Assembly: GCA_035610365.1 (NCBI GenBank)
Contig: CM069432.1
Coordinates: 182,761,027-182,825,026, forward strand
DNA: 64,000 bases
Reading direction: 5' to 3'
DNA from: Aquatica leii
Lineage: Eukaryota; Arthropoda; Insecta; Coleoptera; Lampyridae
A program made the translations under genes and the position numbers. Position 1 is the stretch's first letter; each line of letters begins with the position of its first letter. The notes beneath the pieces were generated by a model that was given only the letters and a program-made list of their open reading frames with translations, did not search any database and had not been told where the DNA came from. Shown piece after piece: positions 11,521 to 22,425 of the stretch.

Positions 11521-14119
11521 AAAAGAGTAAATATTAAAACAAGCATGAGCTTTGAGAATCTTTAAATAAAAAAATTAACAAAATATTCTAGTCCAAGATA
11601 AAACAAAAGTATAAAAAGCAAACGTTAGCAAGTATTTAGATAAACGCGCCTGTGTTAAATAAATATATAAATACATATATTTAGTGGTTTTACTCACATT
11701 TGGTAATCTCATCGCAAACAGTGTTATAGAAATCTATAGTTATAGTGATATATAAATCATATTAAGTGACAACTTTATTAAATTTGTTAGTTATAATTTC
11801 TTTAGTGTATTGTGTGTGTTTTGGTTTTAGTAAAATTAGTAACATTTGTACTCGTGTAGTTTAAATAAACTAAATGTTAAGTTTGCAAATATCACAATGG
11901 AGAACAATTACGCAACTTAAAGTAAGCTAACAACGCTATCCTAACGGCAGACTACATAGAAGACCTAAAAACGCAGTAAAATCGAAAAAGTATGACTAAA
12001 AATAAAGTTAAATAAAACCAAAATAATGTATTCGAGACCAAAAACAGATTGTTACATGCCAAAGTTAAAAACAAAGTCACTGCCTGAAATGAGGTAACAT
12101 AAACGGTGTTGTGCCACTAGCTCAATGGAGATGGGGTGGGTTATAATTTAAAATTCCGTGATAAATTGGAAACGAGATCGACATAAAATCGAACTAAAAC
12201 GGTAAAAGACTCAAAAATCGGTAAGGGCGCCAATCAAGGTCATGATGAGGGTAGCTTCCGGACCCCTGATTACCCGAAAGCTCATCTGGTTGGTTACAAC
12301 CCCGGAACTTACCTTGAGTTGTAACTTTTCTGAAATACACTTAAAAACAAAAATTACGTATGCGGCAGCTGAACGAATAAAAGCTCTTTACATTTAACAA
12401 TTTAACATTTATTGATTGAATATTTAAAAAAAAACAAGTAATAAAGAAAAATAAACAAATTTGAATAAAAGAAATAATGAAATAATCTTAAGCAAAACAA
12501 ACAAAAATGAACGATCTAAACACAAACATTAAAAATGTATATAAAAAAAAAACTACTATAATAGCGTTAACTCGACGTTTTCAAATAAAACAAAACACAA
12601 ATAAATTTCAAGGCCTTGACCGCATAAATAACAAACAATTCGATTAAACTAAAAATACAAGTTATAAAATATATGTCCGAACTTTGTTTCGAACTAAACG
12701 TTCAAACAAATTATACTTTACAAATCGTTACATTATCTTTTATATGGAATACGATTTACTTCTATATACGCACAAAACCAAAAATTAATCCAATTTAACT
12801 TCACGTAAACACCTTTTAAGTGTTACTCGAAATAATTAAATTTAACGTTAGTCGTAATTCAATCGGCTCAAATTCAAAGCTTTTACTGCATTTCAATCGC
12901 GGTTCACTTCACGATAATAACCAAAATCGATAAATACCTTTACTTAGATGAACTGTCGGCACAGCGTTTCCGGAAGCTACGTAATTAGATTGAATTCGGC
13001 CGCTCCAGGAGTACCGTAGTTGAAACGGGCTCGATGGAATCCCCAAACAATAGAACACCGACGGAAGATTTATTTCACAATTTAATTGATAACCGCACAA
13101 CGGCGAAATTAGGATTTCTTTTTCACACAATACCTCAACATTAAATCCCACAAACGTGACAGTTTATTTTTAGAAACCATGAAGTCTATATAAGCCGTAC
13201 ATTACGAAATTTGAAAAATTAACATTTTCACCACAACACTTAATTTTCACGATTTCTACTTCCGCGGCATTACCTAACGATAGGGTAAAAGTACCCTAAT
13301 CACTCCACTACATCTCACGGTATTCGGTATTTCTTAATTGCGACCAACGATCGATTGATCCCCAAACACCAAACTTTACCATTTTTAAAACTTCGTACCC
13401 CTACTTAAATAATTGAATGTGCGCTGTAAACTCTTGGTAAAAGATAGAACATTAAACAAACGAACTTAACAAAGATGAAAACTATAATTAGCCACGTGAA
13501 TTCTATCACGTAGACCTTCGACCGAAACATTTCTCATCAAAAATGCTTAGCTTGCTTATTTGCAGGTGGCTTATAATAGCGCTAAATAATATAGAACTCA
13601 GCCTAAACAAGGTGTAAATAACAAGAAAAATGGATCAACCTACATTCAAAAAGGAAGTCGTAAATTATATAGAATTGTTATTTTACTGAGATAAATAAGT
13701 AAAATACTAAATCAAAATCAAAACCACGGAACTTTATGCATTCAAAAAAAAATACCAGTAATGATTGTAAAACAACTTGAAATACCAATAACTTAAATCA
13801 CACGCAATACAAATAACGAGCAAAACGTTTTTGATGCTAATCATGAACTAATCAATCAAAGAAAACAAAAAAAAAAACAAAATTCAGCCAGCGGAATCGA
13901 TTTACGGGGTCTGTCATAAAAAGATAACTGCTGCAAATCCCAAACGCAGGTTACAAGATATGCAAGTAGAAGAAAACTATATTGAAAGAGTAAAAGAACA
14001 TATTTTTACACCTATAATTGTTTATTTTAAAAAATAACAAAATCACAATACGTAACACTCAAAAACGAAAGTGTTTGATCAATGTATTTGCCGGGAACAG
14101 AAAATTGAACGACAAAATA
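11521..14119. other. Non-coding sequence between two RTE pieces; includes a possible old LTR element
   Basis: In an RTE element the RT box and the C-terminal block are separated by roughly 0.7 kb; here they are 2.6 kb apart, so about 1.9 kb looks inserted. The inserted part is A-rich on the plus strand with GC-richer patches (12.1-12.3 kb and 12.9-13.4 kb). It has a minus-strand GGCGCCC word near 12.23 kb of the kind found in gypsy primer sites, and a TATATA box near 13.19 kb. This is compatible with a solitary LTR or internal stub of an LTR-type fossil, but its ends could not be fixed. Confidence 0.3.
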
Positions 14120-14385
14120 CAGCATAAAAACGATAATATCTCAAAGAGCAATAGAAAGAACCATGTTGAACATCACAAGAAAAGACAAAGTAAGGAATGA
14201 AAAAATAATGTCGATAACAAAGACAATAAATGTAGGTATCAAAACCAGACCTGTAGCTAGATTTGAGACAAATTGATGTAATTTCAAATTCATATATTGA
14301 AGATATAAACATAAAACCAAAAACCACCTATGCAATGGTACGATGATTTTAAGAAAACCGTTGGATTAAAATGGATTCTAAAAAT
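14120..14385 (+). pseudogene. RTE-like LINE C-terminal end
   Basis: At about 14135-14215 a frame reads SQRAIERTMLNITRKDKVRN, and at about 14320-14377 PPMQWYDDFKKTVGLKWI. These match in order the two conserved C-terminal blocks of RTE-type LINE proteins (QRAMER..LGITRRDRIRN and RPPTRWxDDIxKxAGxxW). The stretch between them is degraded and in other frames. This is the 3' end of an old copy; a simple-repeat tail was not identified. Confidence 0.75.
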
Positions 14386-14776
14386 AAAGAAAAACAAAAG
14401 TAAAAATGCTAAAATATTTTGAAAAAAAATTTTAATACCTAAACTACCTATGTAAAAAAAACTACCTATGTTGTAAACATTAAAATAATTATAATGTCTA
14501 ATGTACTATATGGTATATTTTTGATTACCCAATCACAGTTTTTAATAGTTCTTTCATCTTTCATCCACTGTTCAGATTCTTGAATCAGTCTTGTAGTGAA
14601 CGACGTTTTTCGATTTTAAATTAGTTATTTTTAATTAGATTTTGGGTAAGCACTAGAATAAAGTGTATATATGCATGATTTTGTTAATTATATTTGTTTA
14701 ATATCAATAACTAGTGTGATAGCGTTGATTGAAAGGGTTTAATAAGATGCGCAACTCCTATTGTAAGACGCGTACA
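14386..14776. other. AT-rich spacer
   Basis: No gene or repeat was recognised between the RTE end and the next inverted-repeat element. Confidence 0.4.
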
Positions 14777-14784
14777 GCATATAC

Positions 14785-15702
14785 CATAGAGAAACAAAGG
14801 GGAAGAGTATCAACTACTATATACAAATGTGACCGTTAGTTCTAAAAACCGTCCTTCGGGGCGTTGGTGGGCAATTTTGTAGGTGCGCAACGTTAATAAG
14901 ATTGGTTCAGTTTCTCGCTAAATTGTCATTGTAAGTTTCTAACCTTGTTCGGGTGAGTATTCTGTTTAAATGTAATTATTAAATAAATATATTATAATAT
15001 TTACTAGTTTTGAGTATAATCTTAATCAAAATCAATATATAATTATGCAAATGAATATCAACATCCAACGATTCTAATATTTTTCAAGTTTGTTATTTAC
15101 AATTATCTTAACCTTAATCGACATTACACATAATACCAATGTTAATTATTTATAATTATTGTAAAATATGATTATTAATTTAAATTATGTTTCCTATTCC
15201 AATAGATTATACATCGTCCTATTGTTCAACACGATTTATTCAAAAAGTTTTGGTGAACAACTAGCATTGGAGTCATCACTGCCGGTCCCAAGCTCGGATG
15301 AAAGAGGAGGAAATATAAACATGAATTCACTAAGATTCAAGAAAGATCGTAGAACCAACAATGATAAACAACATTTAATATGATCCGAAGACAACACCCG
15401 CATAATATTGATCAGGAAATGTTTGTTGTAGATTATATATTCGTTATTCATTGTTTTTAAATGTAATATTATATTTTCTGTATGTAATAAACTGTTAATT
15501 ACTAATTTTATTTTTGTTTATTTGTATATAAATTAATATCTACTTTTGAATTTAAGTGGAAACGCGCGCTTTTGTTTGTTGGTAAAGTAGAATTATTTAT
15601 TATCATTTGACACCGTTTTAGTTCTAAAAACCGCCCTTCGGGGCGTTGTAACGTCCGAAAAATTTGTACAGAGTTGATACACTTCCCCTTTGTTTCTCTA
15701 TG
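14785..15702. mobile_element. 918-bp inverted-repeat DNA element with 8-bp target duplication
   Basis: Terminal inverted repeats begin CATAGAGAAACAAAGGGGAA and continue to about 32 bp with one mismatch. Both ends are flanked by a perfect 8-bp duplication GCATATAC (14777-14784 and 15703-15710). Inside each end lies a copy of TTCTAAAAACCG(T/C)CCTTCGG, which forms a strong CGCCC-TTCG-GGGCG hairpin; the two copies are in direct orientation. No transposase is encoded; a 72-codon chance frame at 15168 ends before an AATAAA at about 15487. An 8-bp duplication fits the hAT, P or Merlin superfamilies; the CA start favours a P-type or hAT relative. Confidence 0.85.
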
Positions 15703-15710
15703 GCATATAC

Positions 15711-16931
15711 TGACATATAGATGTTATTAGCGTATTAACAAACGTATTAACAGGGTCTGAGATTTTAAAAAGAAGAAGGGATACTCGCGTCGTTTCAAAT
15801 CTCAGATGCTCACCGTAGACCCTGAAGTGGGGTCTAATATGATGGACACGGTTAAGGTACTGATTTACTATTTATTCCCTGATTTAACGTTTCGTATCTT
15901 AGACTCCGATGGGTCAGGCGCGCTCGACCGCTCGTTACGAATATCAAAAAAAAAGCTATTTTTATAATAAAATTTCGAAAAGGAAATAGATATGTATGAT
16001 ATAGATATTCATTAATCTCGCAATCTTCTCATAGAACTTTATAATTTAAGGGTTTCGCTGTGATTGTTAATGGCTAATTAAATAATTTATACTATGAAAA
16101 CAAAATATACTTCTCTACGATTTTTTAAAAAAATATAAATTATTAAGCAAGTTACATATTAATCATTTCCTCAAGAAGATATATTGCCGTAAAAACTGCT
16201 TTTTGAAATTCTATTCATTGAAACACAATAAACCTAGAAAATTTAGATTTTATAAGATTTAATGTAGCTTTTAGGCAATTTAAAGAAAAGTTTCAATGTA
16301 CCGATTTGCAAGTACTTGTGAGATTTTTCTTATAAAACTGTGACCTAACCAAATATGTAATGTTTTTGAACAAAAAAGTTAATATGTACCAGTTGATAAT
16401 ACTATGTATGTTAATGAAGATCCGTTGCTGATTAAAATTAAATAAATTAAGAGTAGCAGAAAATCATAACCAAAGTTGACCGTTGATAATGCAGAAGCAA
16501 TCTTTCATATCAGTATTTCTCTTCAATCAAGCCGAATACTTGGTATTTTCGTTGATTAAAAACATTTTCAATTAACAGTATTTTATAAACATCTATTGAG
16601 AGGTGAAACTTGAAATAACGAGATAAACATTTAAAGAACCCTAATCAATGCGTTGCTATTGCAGTATCAACGTACGTGACTTATCATCGCTACTTTAAGA
16701 TAACACGATTCAAATCAATGTGCACTTCGGTCCTACCGAACGATTGCGAATTGTAGTTATTAGATTTCCTTGAAGTCGCCACATTACAAGCGCAGCTTCT
16801 TCCATAAGAAGTGCAAGTGCAACGAAGAGTAGAAGGAGTGCGATATACCGTACGCTTTTATCCGTAAGCGTTGCGCATCTTAGTAAACTAGTATATGAAC
16901 AAATTTGTCATTAGAAAAGTACAATCGAGCG
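15711..16931. other. Spacer with a small interrupted inverted repeat
   Basis: At about 15748-15823 the words CAGGGTCTGAGATTT and AAATCTCAGA...ACCCTG form an interrupted inverted repeat, perhaps a short MITE. The rest, including a GC-richer patch at 16.7-16.9 kb with small hairpins, shows no coding signal. Confidence 0.4.
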
Positions 16932-17640
16932 CAGTAGGCCCGGCCCATCGGTGACAGCATCAGCTTCAACAATTTTCAAAATTGATAAAGATAATGTCAA
17001 TGCATCATTAAGTCTACCTTTTAAGGTAATGAAAACTAATAAAATGTATCAACAACAACAACGCATAAGACAAGTAAGTGACAAACAAAACGTGGTTTTA
17101 AAGAAATAGGTAAGTTTTCGTTCTTTTAGATTGTTTATTATCGAAGTACAAAACAAGATTTTGATTGCATTACCAACGGTACTGATACTGATTATGTGTT
17201 GAGTAAAATATACAAGGATGCTTCCGAGCAAAAATTGCTTTTGTTTATAACGAAGAAAGATTCGGCATTTATTTAATCTGGATTTAAGTCTTATAATAAA
17301 ACTTTAGAAACAGTTTCCGCGTGTGTGTGGTAATTTAATAGCTTTGTCAAATCTGAAAACTACAGATTGTGCCGATCTTACGCCATGGTTGGCTATAGAT
17401 AAATATAAATGGTTATCTCACGATATTAATACCGAAATTGTTACCATAATTAGTCATCAAGTTCGTAGACATTAGCAAGTTTCAATATGTTTTCGATATG
17501 TGTCTACTGATTATAATCTAGAAGAACATTTTGGTTTTTAAGAAACGTTAAATACATAGATTTGATATGTCTTTAAGTTTTGTCGTCGTCAGTGCTTTGA
17601 TGGAGCTGCAAATTGGTCTGGTGCAGTAACTGGTGTATGA
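16932..17640 (+). pseudogene. hAT-like transposase remnant (DUF4371 / ZMYM1-like type)
   Basis: Separate frames carry pieces in the order expected for this family. About 17390-17475 reads DLTPWLAIDKYKWLSHDINTE; about 17480-17550 reads QVSICFRYVSTDYNLEEHFG; about 17576-17638 reads CRRQCFDGAANWSGAVTGV, the counterpart of the conserved CRGQGYDGASNMSGKYNGV block. The DDE acidic residues expected upstream of the QVSICFRYV block are lost and multiple stops and shifts are present. CAGTAGGCCCGGCCC at 16932 resembles an hAT left terminus, but no matching right end was found. Confidence 0.65.
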
Positions 17641-18244
17641 ACTAGTTTGTTAGTTAGTTAGGTTAGTTAGGTAGTTAGTTTACACAATATTCACAAATAC
17701 AAACGCAAATCGTAAATTGTTTGAACTGGAGACATCATGGTTTATACCAAGCTTATACTAACATGATTGTTTAAATTATTTGGTTATTTTTAAGAATTGG
17801 TGTCATTTAAAAATTGTCCGATTCTTGTCACTAAAAGATGGTATGTACAAATTCATCATATCAGTTTACATAAAATATCAAAATTTGTTTTTGATTACAT
17901 CGCTTGCTACTACCACCTGTTTGCAAATCAGCAAAATGTATCTTATGATTATAAGCCGTAGTAAAATATGATATAACACGTACACTTTAAATGTATTTTC
18001 TTGTTCTTTACATTTACGTTCAATATGGGACGGTTGTCTTTGATTATAAATTATGCAAGAATACAGTACACGCCCACAAAAAAAATTTATTCTCATGGAG
18101 TGCGAAAACAGCCTTAAAATCTATATTATTATTTAGTTGGGCTGAACATCACTTCTTGTTTAATTGAAAAAAAAATGTAAGTGGAAAATTTTTATTGCAC
18201 CTGAGTGTAATGAATGCTTCTTGTTTGTTATAAAATAACTATAT
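17641..18244. other. Spacer with GTTA-type low-complexity tract
   Basis: A degenerate (GTTA)n run lies at about 17643-17683 just after the hAT remnant. The rest up to the LTR element is AT-rich with no gene seen. Confidence 0.4.
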
Positions 18245-19095
18245 TGTTACGTAAATTTCTTAAACTAAGGACGTAACAATCCCAGGTTCAAACTATAAAA
18301 GAAACCATACGTTCGAAACTAAAAATATAATTTCAAAAAGAAACGTACACAGACGTAGTAGAACCCAAAACACAAATTAATAATAATTAAATTTAAAAAA
18401 GGATTACGGTTACTAATGTTTATCCAAATTAATTAAACAAAAAATTAATCCCGATCAGAATCGATTCATCAGGGTTACAAAAGAACGATAATTGCAATTT
18501 AAAATTATAGTAACATAATATAACATTAGGCCGTAAGCGTAAATAAAATAAAACCTGTACTTAAACGTCATCACCTCGAAGACAGGAATCGTATGCGTTT
18601 GTCGATAACTCTTGACGACTCCGCTCTGATAAATCGCTATCGAGGGCAACAGAAAACCGAACGTAAAACACCGAGAAATTTCGGTGTTTAAACTAAATAA
18701 AAATGTTATTTAAGAACAACCCTTAGGACTGTATAGTAATTAACAGCCTGACCGAGTGGTGGATAAGTTAAATCCTGGATAAAAAATCCGAATAAATCGT
18801 AAGTATACTAATTCCAACAAAATTCCCAATAGTTATACTTTAATTACTTCTCTGGAGCAAAAATCTCGAAAACCCGAATTTCGCAACCTTAAGCAAAAAT
18901 TAGCTCCAGAAAATATCCAGGCAACTTTCTCAAATGACCGTTCACGATCGTCTCCTCGAAGTGCCCACACTGTCCGACTCACTTATCGCCAAAAGCGGCG
19001 CGAAACACGGGAAATACCTCAGGGTCATGAATTGAATAAATAATAATTTTTGAACCAAAATTAAATAAAATGTAACGCAAAATTTGCATGTAACA
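18245..19095 (-). repeat. gypsy 3' LTR
   Basis: The 851-bp repeat is nearly identical to the copy at 23948-24799. In element orientation it starts TGTTACATGC and ends ACGTAACA. The gypsy-type terminal inverted words are TGTTAC/GTAACA. Confidence 0.95.
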
Positions 19096-19112
19096 ACACC
19101 CCCTTCCTAAAA
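19096..19112 (-). other. Polypurine tract of the gypsy element
   Basis: On the element strand the sequence AGGAAGGGGGTGT lies immediately upstream of the 3' LTR, the expected site for plus-strand DNA priming in LTR retroelements. Confidence 0.75.
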
Positions 19113-19227
19113 GAAAATTTCTCAAATTTTAGAAAAATGAATATTCTTAAAAAGAAAACTACTAAAGTATAGAAATAAAACAATAAAACAAATTGAAAGC
19201 AAAAACCAGAAAACCAACAAATTTTAC

Positions 19228-22200
19228 TTAATCTTCTGCAATATCCTCAGGAGGATGGCTTTTCAAGTCCTTTACATGCCAACAACCTTTATCATTACCA
19301 TACTCATCTAATAATCGATAAGTATTATTCCCCATGACCTCCTTAATAGTATAAGGCCCTATAAATCGTTTGGCTAATTTAGCTGCAAAATTTTTACTAG
19401 CGTCAGATAATACAAAATTTTTTTTCCAGACTTTTTGGCCAACTCTAAATTTAACGTTTCTTCTGCGCAAGTCGTAATAAAATTTACTACGCGAGTATGC
19501 TTTTTCTAAACGCTGCCTAACAAAATGAAAAATATGTTTTAATTTTTCAAGTTTCCCACCTAAAACATCCCGCTCTTCGAACTCAATACCCGTTTTTGGT
19601 ACAGATAAACCGTGCAAATTTCCCGATAAAACCATTTCCCTACCAAAATTCAAATAGTACGGTGAGTATCCTGTTACCTCGTGTTTACTAGTCCGAATCG
19701 CGCAAGCAATAGCTGAGAGATTCTTACACCAAGTTTTATGATCGTTTTTAACATAAGAAGCTAACATTGTTTTAATTACTCGATTGATCCTTTCGCAAGG
19801 ATTAGCTTGAGGCGAATAGAATGGAGTAAAGATGGGATTAACTGAGTATTTGTTTAAAAGGTTTTTAAATTGACTGCTACGAAACTGAACTCCGTTGTCT
19901 ACAATCATATACCTGGGAACGCCGTATGTTAAGAAGACATCTTCTTCTACGTGCTTGCATACCATATTAGCCGTTGAGCTACGCAAAGGACACAAAACTG
20001 GAAATTTAGAAAATGTATCGGCAATAACTAGTATAAACTTGTATCCCTGTGATGAACGTACAAGTGGTCCTATCAAATCACAACAAATTAATTCCCATGG
20101 TTTATCAACTTTAGGATGACGACCCATAAGTCCTTGAGGTGCTTTTTGTAAAGGCTTATGCTCTAAGCATACAGTACAGTTTTTAACGTAACGTCGTACA
20201 TCGTACCTCATCTTCGGCCAAAAATATTTTTGAATGAGCCTATTAAAAGTTTTATACACGCCTGTGTGTCCTGCACTTGGATCATCATGCATGCGTTTTA
20301 ATAACTCCAAACGTTTATCTTTGGGAACAACCAACTTCCATTCATCTTCGTCCGATACTCTAAGTTCACTAAATCTAACATACTTATACAGAACGTCATG
20401 TTTTGCTCTCCACAGCGGATATCTGAGCGGATCTGCTGTAACTTTATTGATCATCTCCTTATACCATTTATCGGTGGTACTGTTAGAAACAGTAACTTCG
20501 TCCAGTACCGGCACACTACGAGACAAACAATCCGGAACTAAATGTTCTGAGCCTTTCCTATGAATAATCTCAAACTCGAACGCTTGTAACCGTATAGCCC
20601 AGCGTGCTAATCTCCCTGCCGGATCCTTGAGGTTTTGTAGCCACACCAAAGAATGATGATCTGTAATGACAAAAAATTTTACTCCTTCTATGTACGGTCT
20701 GAATTTCTCAACCGCGTAGATTACTGCCAGGCATTCTCGCTCCGTAGCTGAGTAGTTTCGTTCTAATCTAGTCAGAGAACGACTTAAATACGCTATCACG
20801 TGCTCACCACTATCAACTTTTTGAGAGAGAACTGCGCCAATACCAAATCCGGATGCGTCAGTTTGAACATAAAAAGGAAGCTCAAAATTTGGACACGAGA
20901 GCACAGGAGCGTTAGTCAAAAAAGTTTTTATTTTTATCCACGCTTTCTCGCAGTCGTCACTCCAACAAAACTTAATTCCCTTCCGAAGTAAAGCTGTAAT
21001 AGGCGCTATAGTTGTAGCATAATTGGGGATAAAACGTCTATACCAGCCAGCTAAACCAATTATAGAGCGAACTTCCTTGGTATTAGTTGGAGTGGGAATA
21101 TTTAAAATAGCCTGCACCTTGCTGCTGTCCACGTTTAATCCGTATTCATTTACAACGTACCCTAAATAACGCAACTCTGAACGGCAAAACTCGCATTTTT
21201 CTTTATTTAATGTCAAACCGGCGGCTATCAATCGTTCGAAAACATTATCCAAAACCTCTAAGTGTTTCTCAAACGTGTTAGTTGATATAATAATGTCATC
21301 CAAATAACAAAATACATATGGTTGTAGATCTGCAGACAAAACACGATCAATTAAACGCTGCCAAGTAGCGCTAGCATGATGTAACCCCATAGGAAGCACT
21401 TTAAACTGCCACAAACCTCTACCAGGGACAGTAAATGCTGTTACTTCGCGACTTTCTTTTGACAACGGTATCTGAAAGTAAGCGCTCTTAATATCCAAAG
21501 ATGAAAGGTATTTTGCGTCGCGTAAACTATCTAAAATATCAGCCATAAAGGGAACTGCGTAACTATCCTTTTTTGTTACCTTATTAACCTTACGAAAATC
21601 GACAACTACCCTTCTAGTACCGTCTTTCTTGGGAACTAAAATAAGATTGGATGACCACGGACTATTTGATTTTTCAATGATGTCATTTGCGATTAAATAA
21701 TCCAATTCCCTGTCTACATCCTTAAGTACATAAGGAGACATGCGATAAGGCATTTGCTTGATAGGTGAACCGGTGGTAGTAATAGTGTGTTCTACAAGAT
21801 GGGTTCGTCCTATGCCGTCTTTCATACGTGAATATTTAGACTTTATTAAAGAATCTAAACGCGACGTTTGCTCGTAAGTTAAATTTCTATAGGGTAAAAT
21901 TGACGAAACATGAACTGGTTCACTTTTCGCAAACTGCCAAACGTTATCTCTAAGATTGGGGATAATGCCCATTATTTTCCAAAAATCGAGTCCTAATATT
22001 AAACTATGTGGTAGCGAAGGGACTACTAAGACTTTAACATATTCAGTTTTATTAATCAGTTTTATAGGCAATGAAATTGTACCAATACTTTCACATTTTT
22101 GTCCATTAGCAACTGTACAACTAGGCGCAACGGCCTTTTCCAAAGTAAAACAATTTAATTTACGAATCAACTCATAACCCTTACTGCCTAAGATAGTTCG

Positions 22201-22425
22201 AGATGCCCCGGAGTCTAACAAAGCGACAATTTTTAACCCAACTACCGACACGTCTAAATATGGCCTCTCATCGTCCCTTACATATGCAAATATAAAATCG
22301 AGCAAGTATTTGTTTTTGTCATCAAGCTCGGTGCTTTTAAAAACGGTATCATCCGGAATTATAGTAGCAGGTGACGTTGACCGGAACTTCAATGTCGCCT
22401 TGGACCGTTTCCCGAATTGCAACAT
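19228..22425 (-). CDS. pol: gypsy pol: protease, reverse transcriptase, RNase H, integrase
   Basis: The frame codes for 1065 residues, close to the usual length for a gypsy pol. Domains in order, approximately: retropepsin-type protease (residues 55-150), reverse transcriptase with its YLDD-type catalytic box (about 230-420), RNase H (about 500-620), and integrase with an N-terminal HHCC zinc site and DDE core (about 690-1000). The C-terminal part resembles the GPY/F-like tail of integrases. Pol overlaps the end of gag by 37 bp in another frame, which fits the programmed frameshifting known in this group. The element is treated as a young fossil; it looks whole. Confidence 0.93.
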   Translation of the reverse strand: MLQFGKRSKATLKFRSTSPATIIPDDTVFKSTELDDKNKYLLDFIFAYVRDDERPYLDVSVVGLKIVALLDSGASRTILGSKGYELIRKLNCFTLEKAVAPSCTVANGQKCESIGTISLPIKLINKTEYVKVLVVPSLPHSLILGLDFWKIMGIIPNLRDNVWQFAKSEPVHVSSILPYRNLTYEQTSRLDSLIKSKYSRMKDGIGRTHLVEHTITTTGSPIKQMPYRMSPYVLKDVDRELDYLIANDIIEKSNSPWSSNLILVPKKDGTRRVVVDFRKVNKVTKKDSYAVPFMADILDSLRDAKYLSSLDIKSAYFQIPLSKESREVTAFTVPGRGLWQFKVLPMGLHHASATWQRLIDRVLSADLQPYVFCYLDDIIISTNTFEKHLEVLDNVFERLIAAGLTLNKEKCEFCRSELRYLGYVVNEYGLNVDSSKVQAILNIPTPTNTKEVRSIIGLAGWYRRFIPNYATTIAPITALLRKGIKFCWSDDCEKAWIKIKTFLTNAPVLSCPNFELPFYVQTDASGFGIGAVLSQKVDSGEHVIAYLSRSLTRLERNYSATERECLAVIYAVEKFRPYIEGVKFFVITDHHSLVWLQNLKDPAGRLARWAIRLQAFEFEIIHRKGSEHLVPDCLSRSVPVLDEVTVSNSTTDKWYKEMINKVTADPLRYPLWRAKHDVLYKYVRFSELRVSDEDEWKLVVPKDKRLELLKRMHDDPSAGHTGVYKTFNRLIQKYFWPKMRYDVRRYVKNCTVCLEHKPLQKAPQGLMGRHPKVDKPWELICCDLIGPLVRSSQGYKFILVIADTFSKFPVLCPLRSSTANMVCKHVEEDVFLTYGVPRYMIVDNGVQFRSSQFKNLLNKYSVNPIFTPFYSPQANPCERINRVIKTMLASYVKNDHKTWCKNLSAIACAIRTSKHEVTGYSPYYLNFGREMVLSGNLHGLSVPKTGIEFEERDVLGGKLEKLKHIFHFVRQRLEKAYSRSKFYYDLRRRNVKFRVGQKVWKKNFVLSDASKNFAAKLAKRFIGPYTIKEVMGNNTYRLLDEYGNDKGCWHVKDLKSHPPEDIAED

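Noticed and set aside
14018-14200. 60-codon plus-strand frame as a gene
   Set aside because: It is in a different frame from the RTE C-terminal blocks and has only chance basic residues.
18455-18649. 64-codon frame present twice (also at 24159-24353)
   Set aside because: Both copies lie within the gypsy LTRs on the same strand; the duplicate is explained by LTR identity, and no protein feature is visible.
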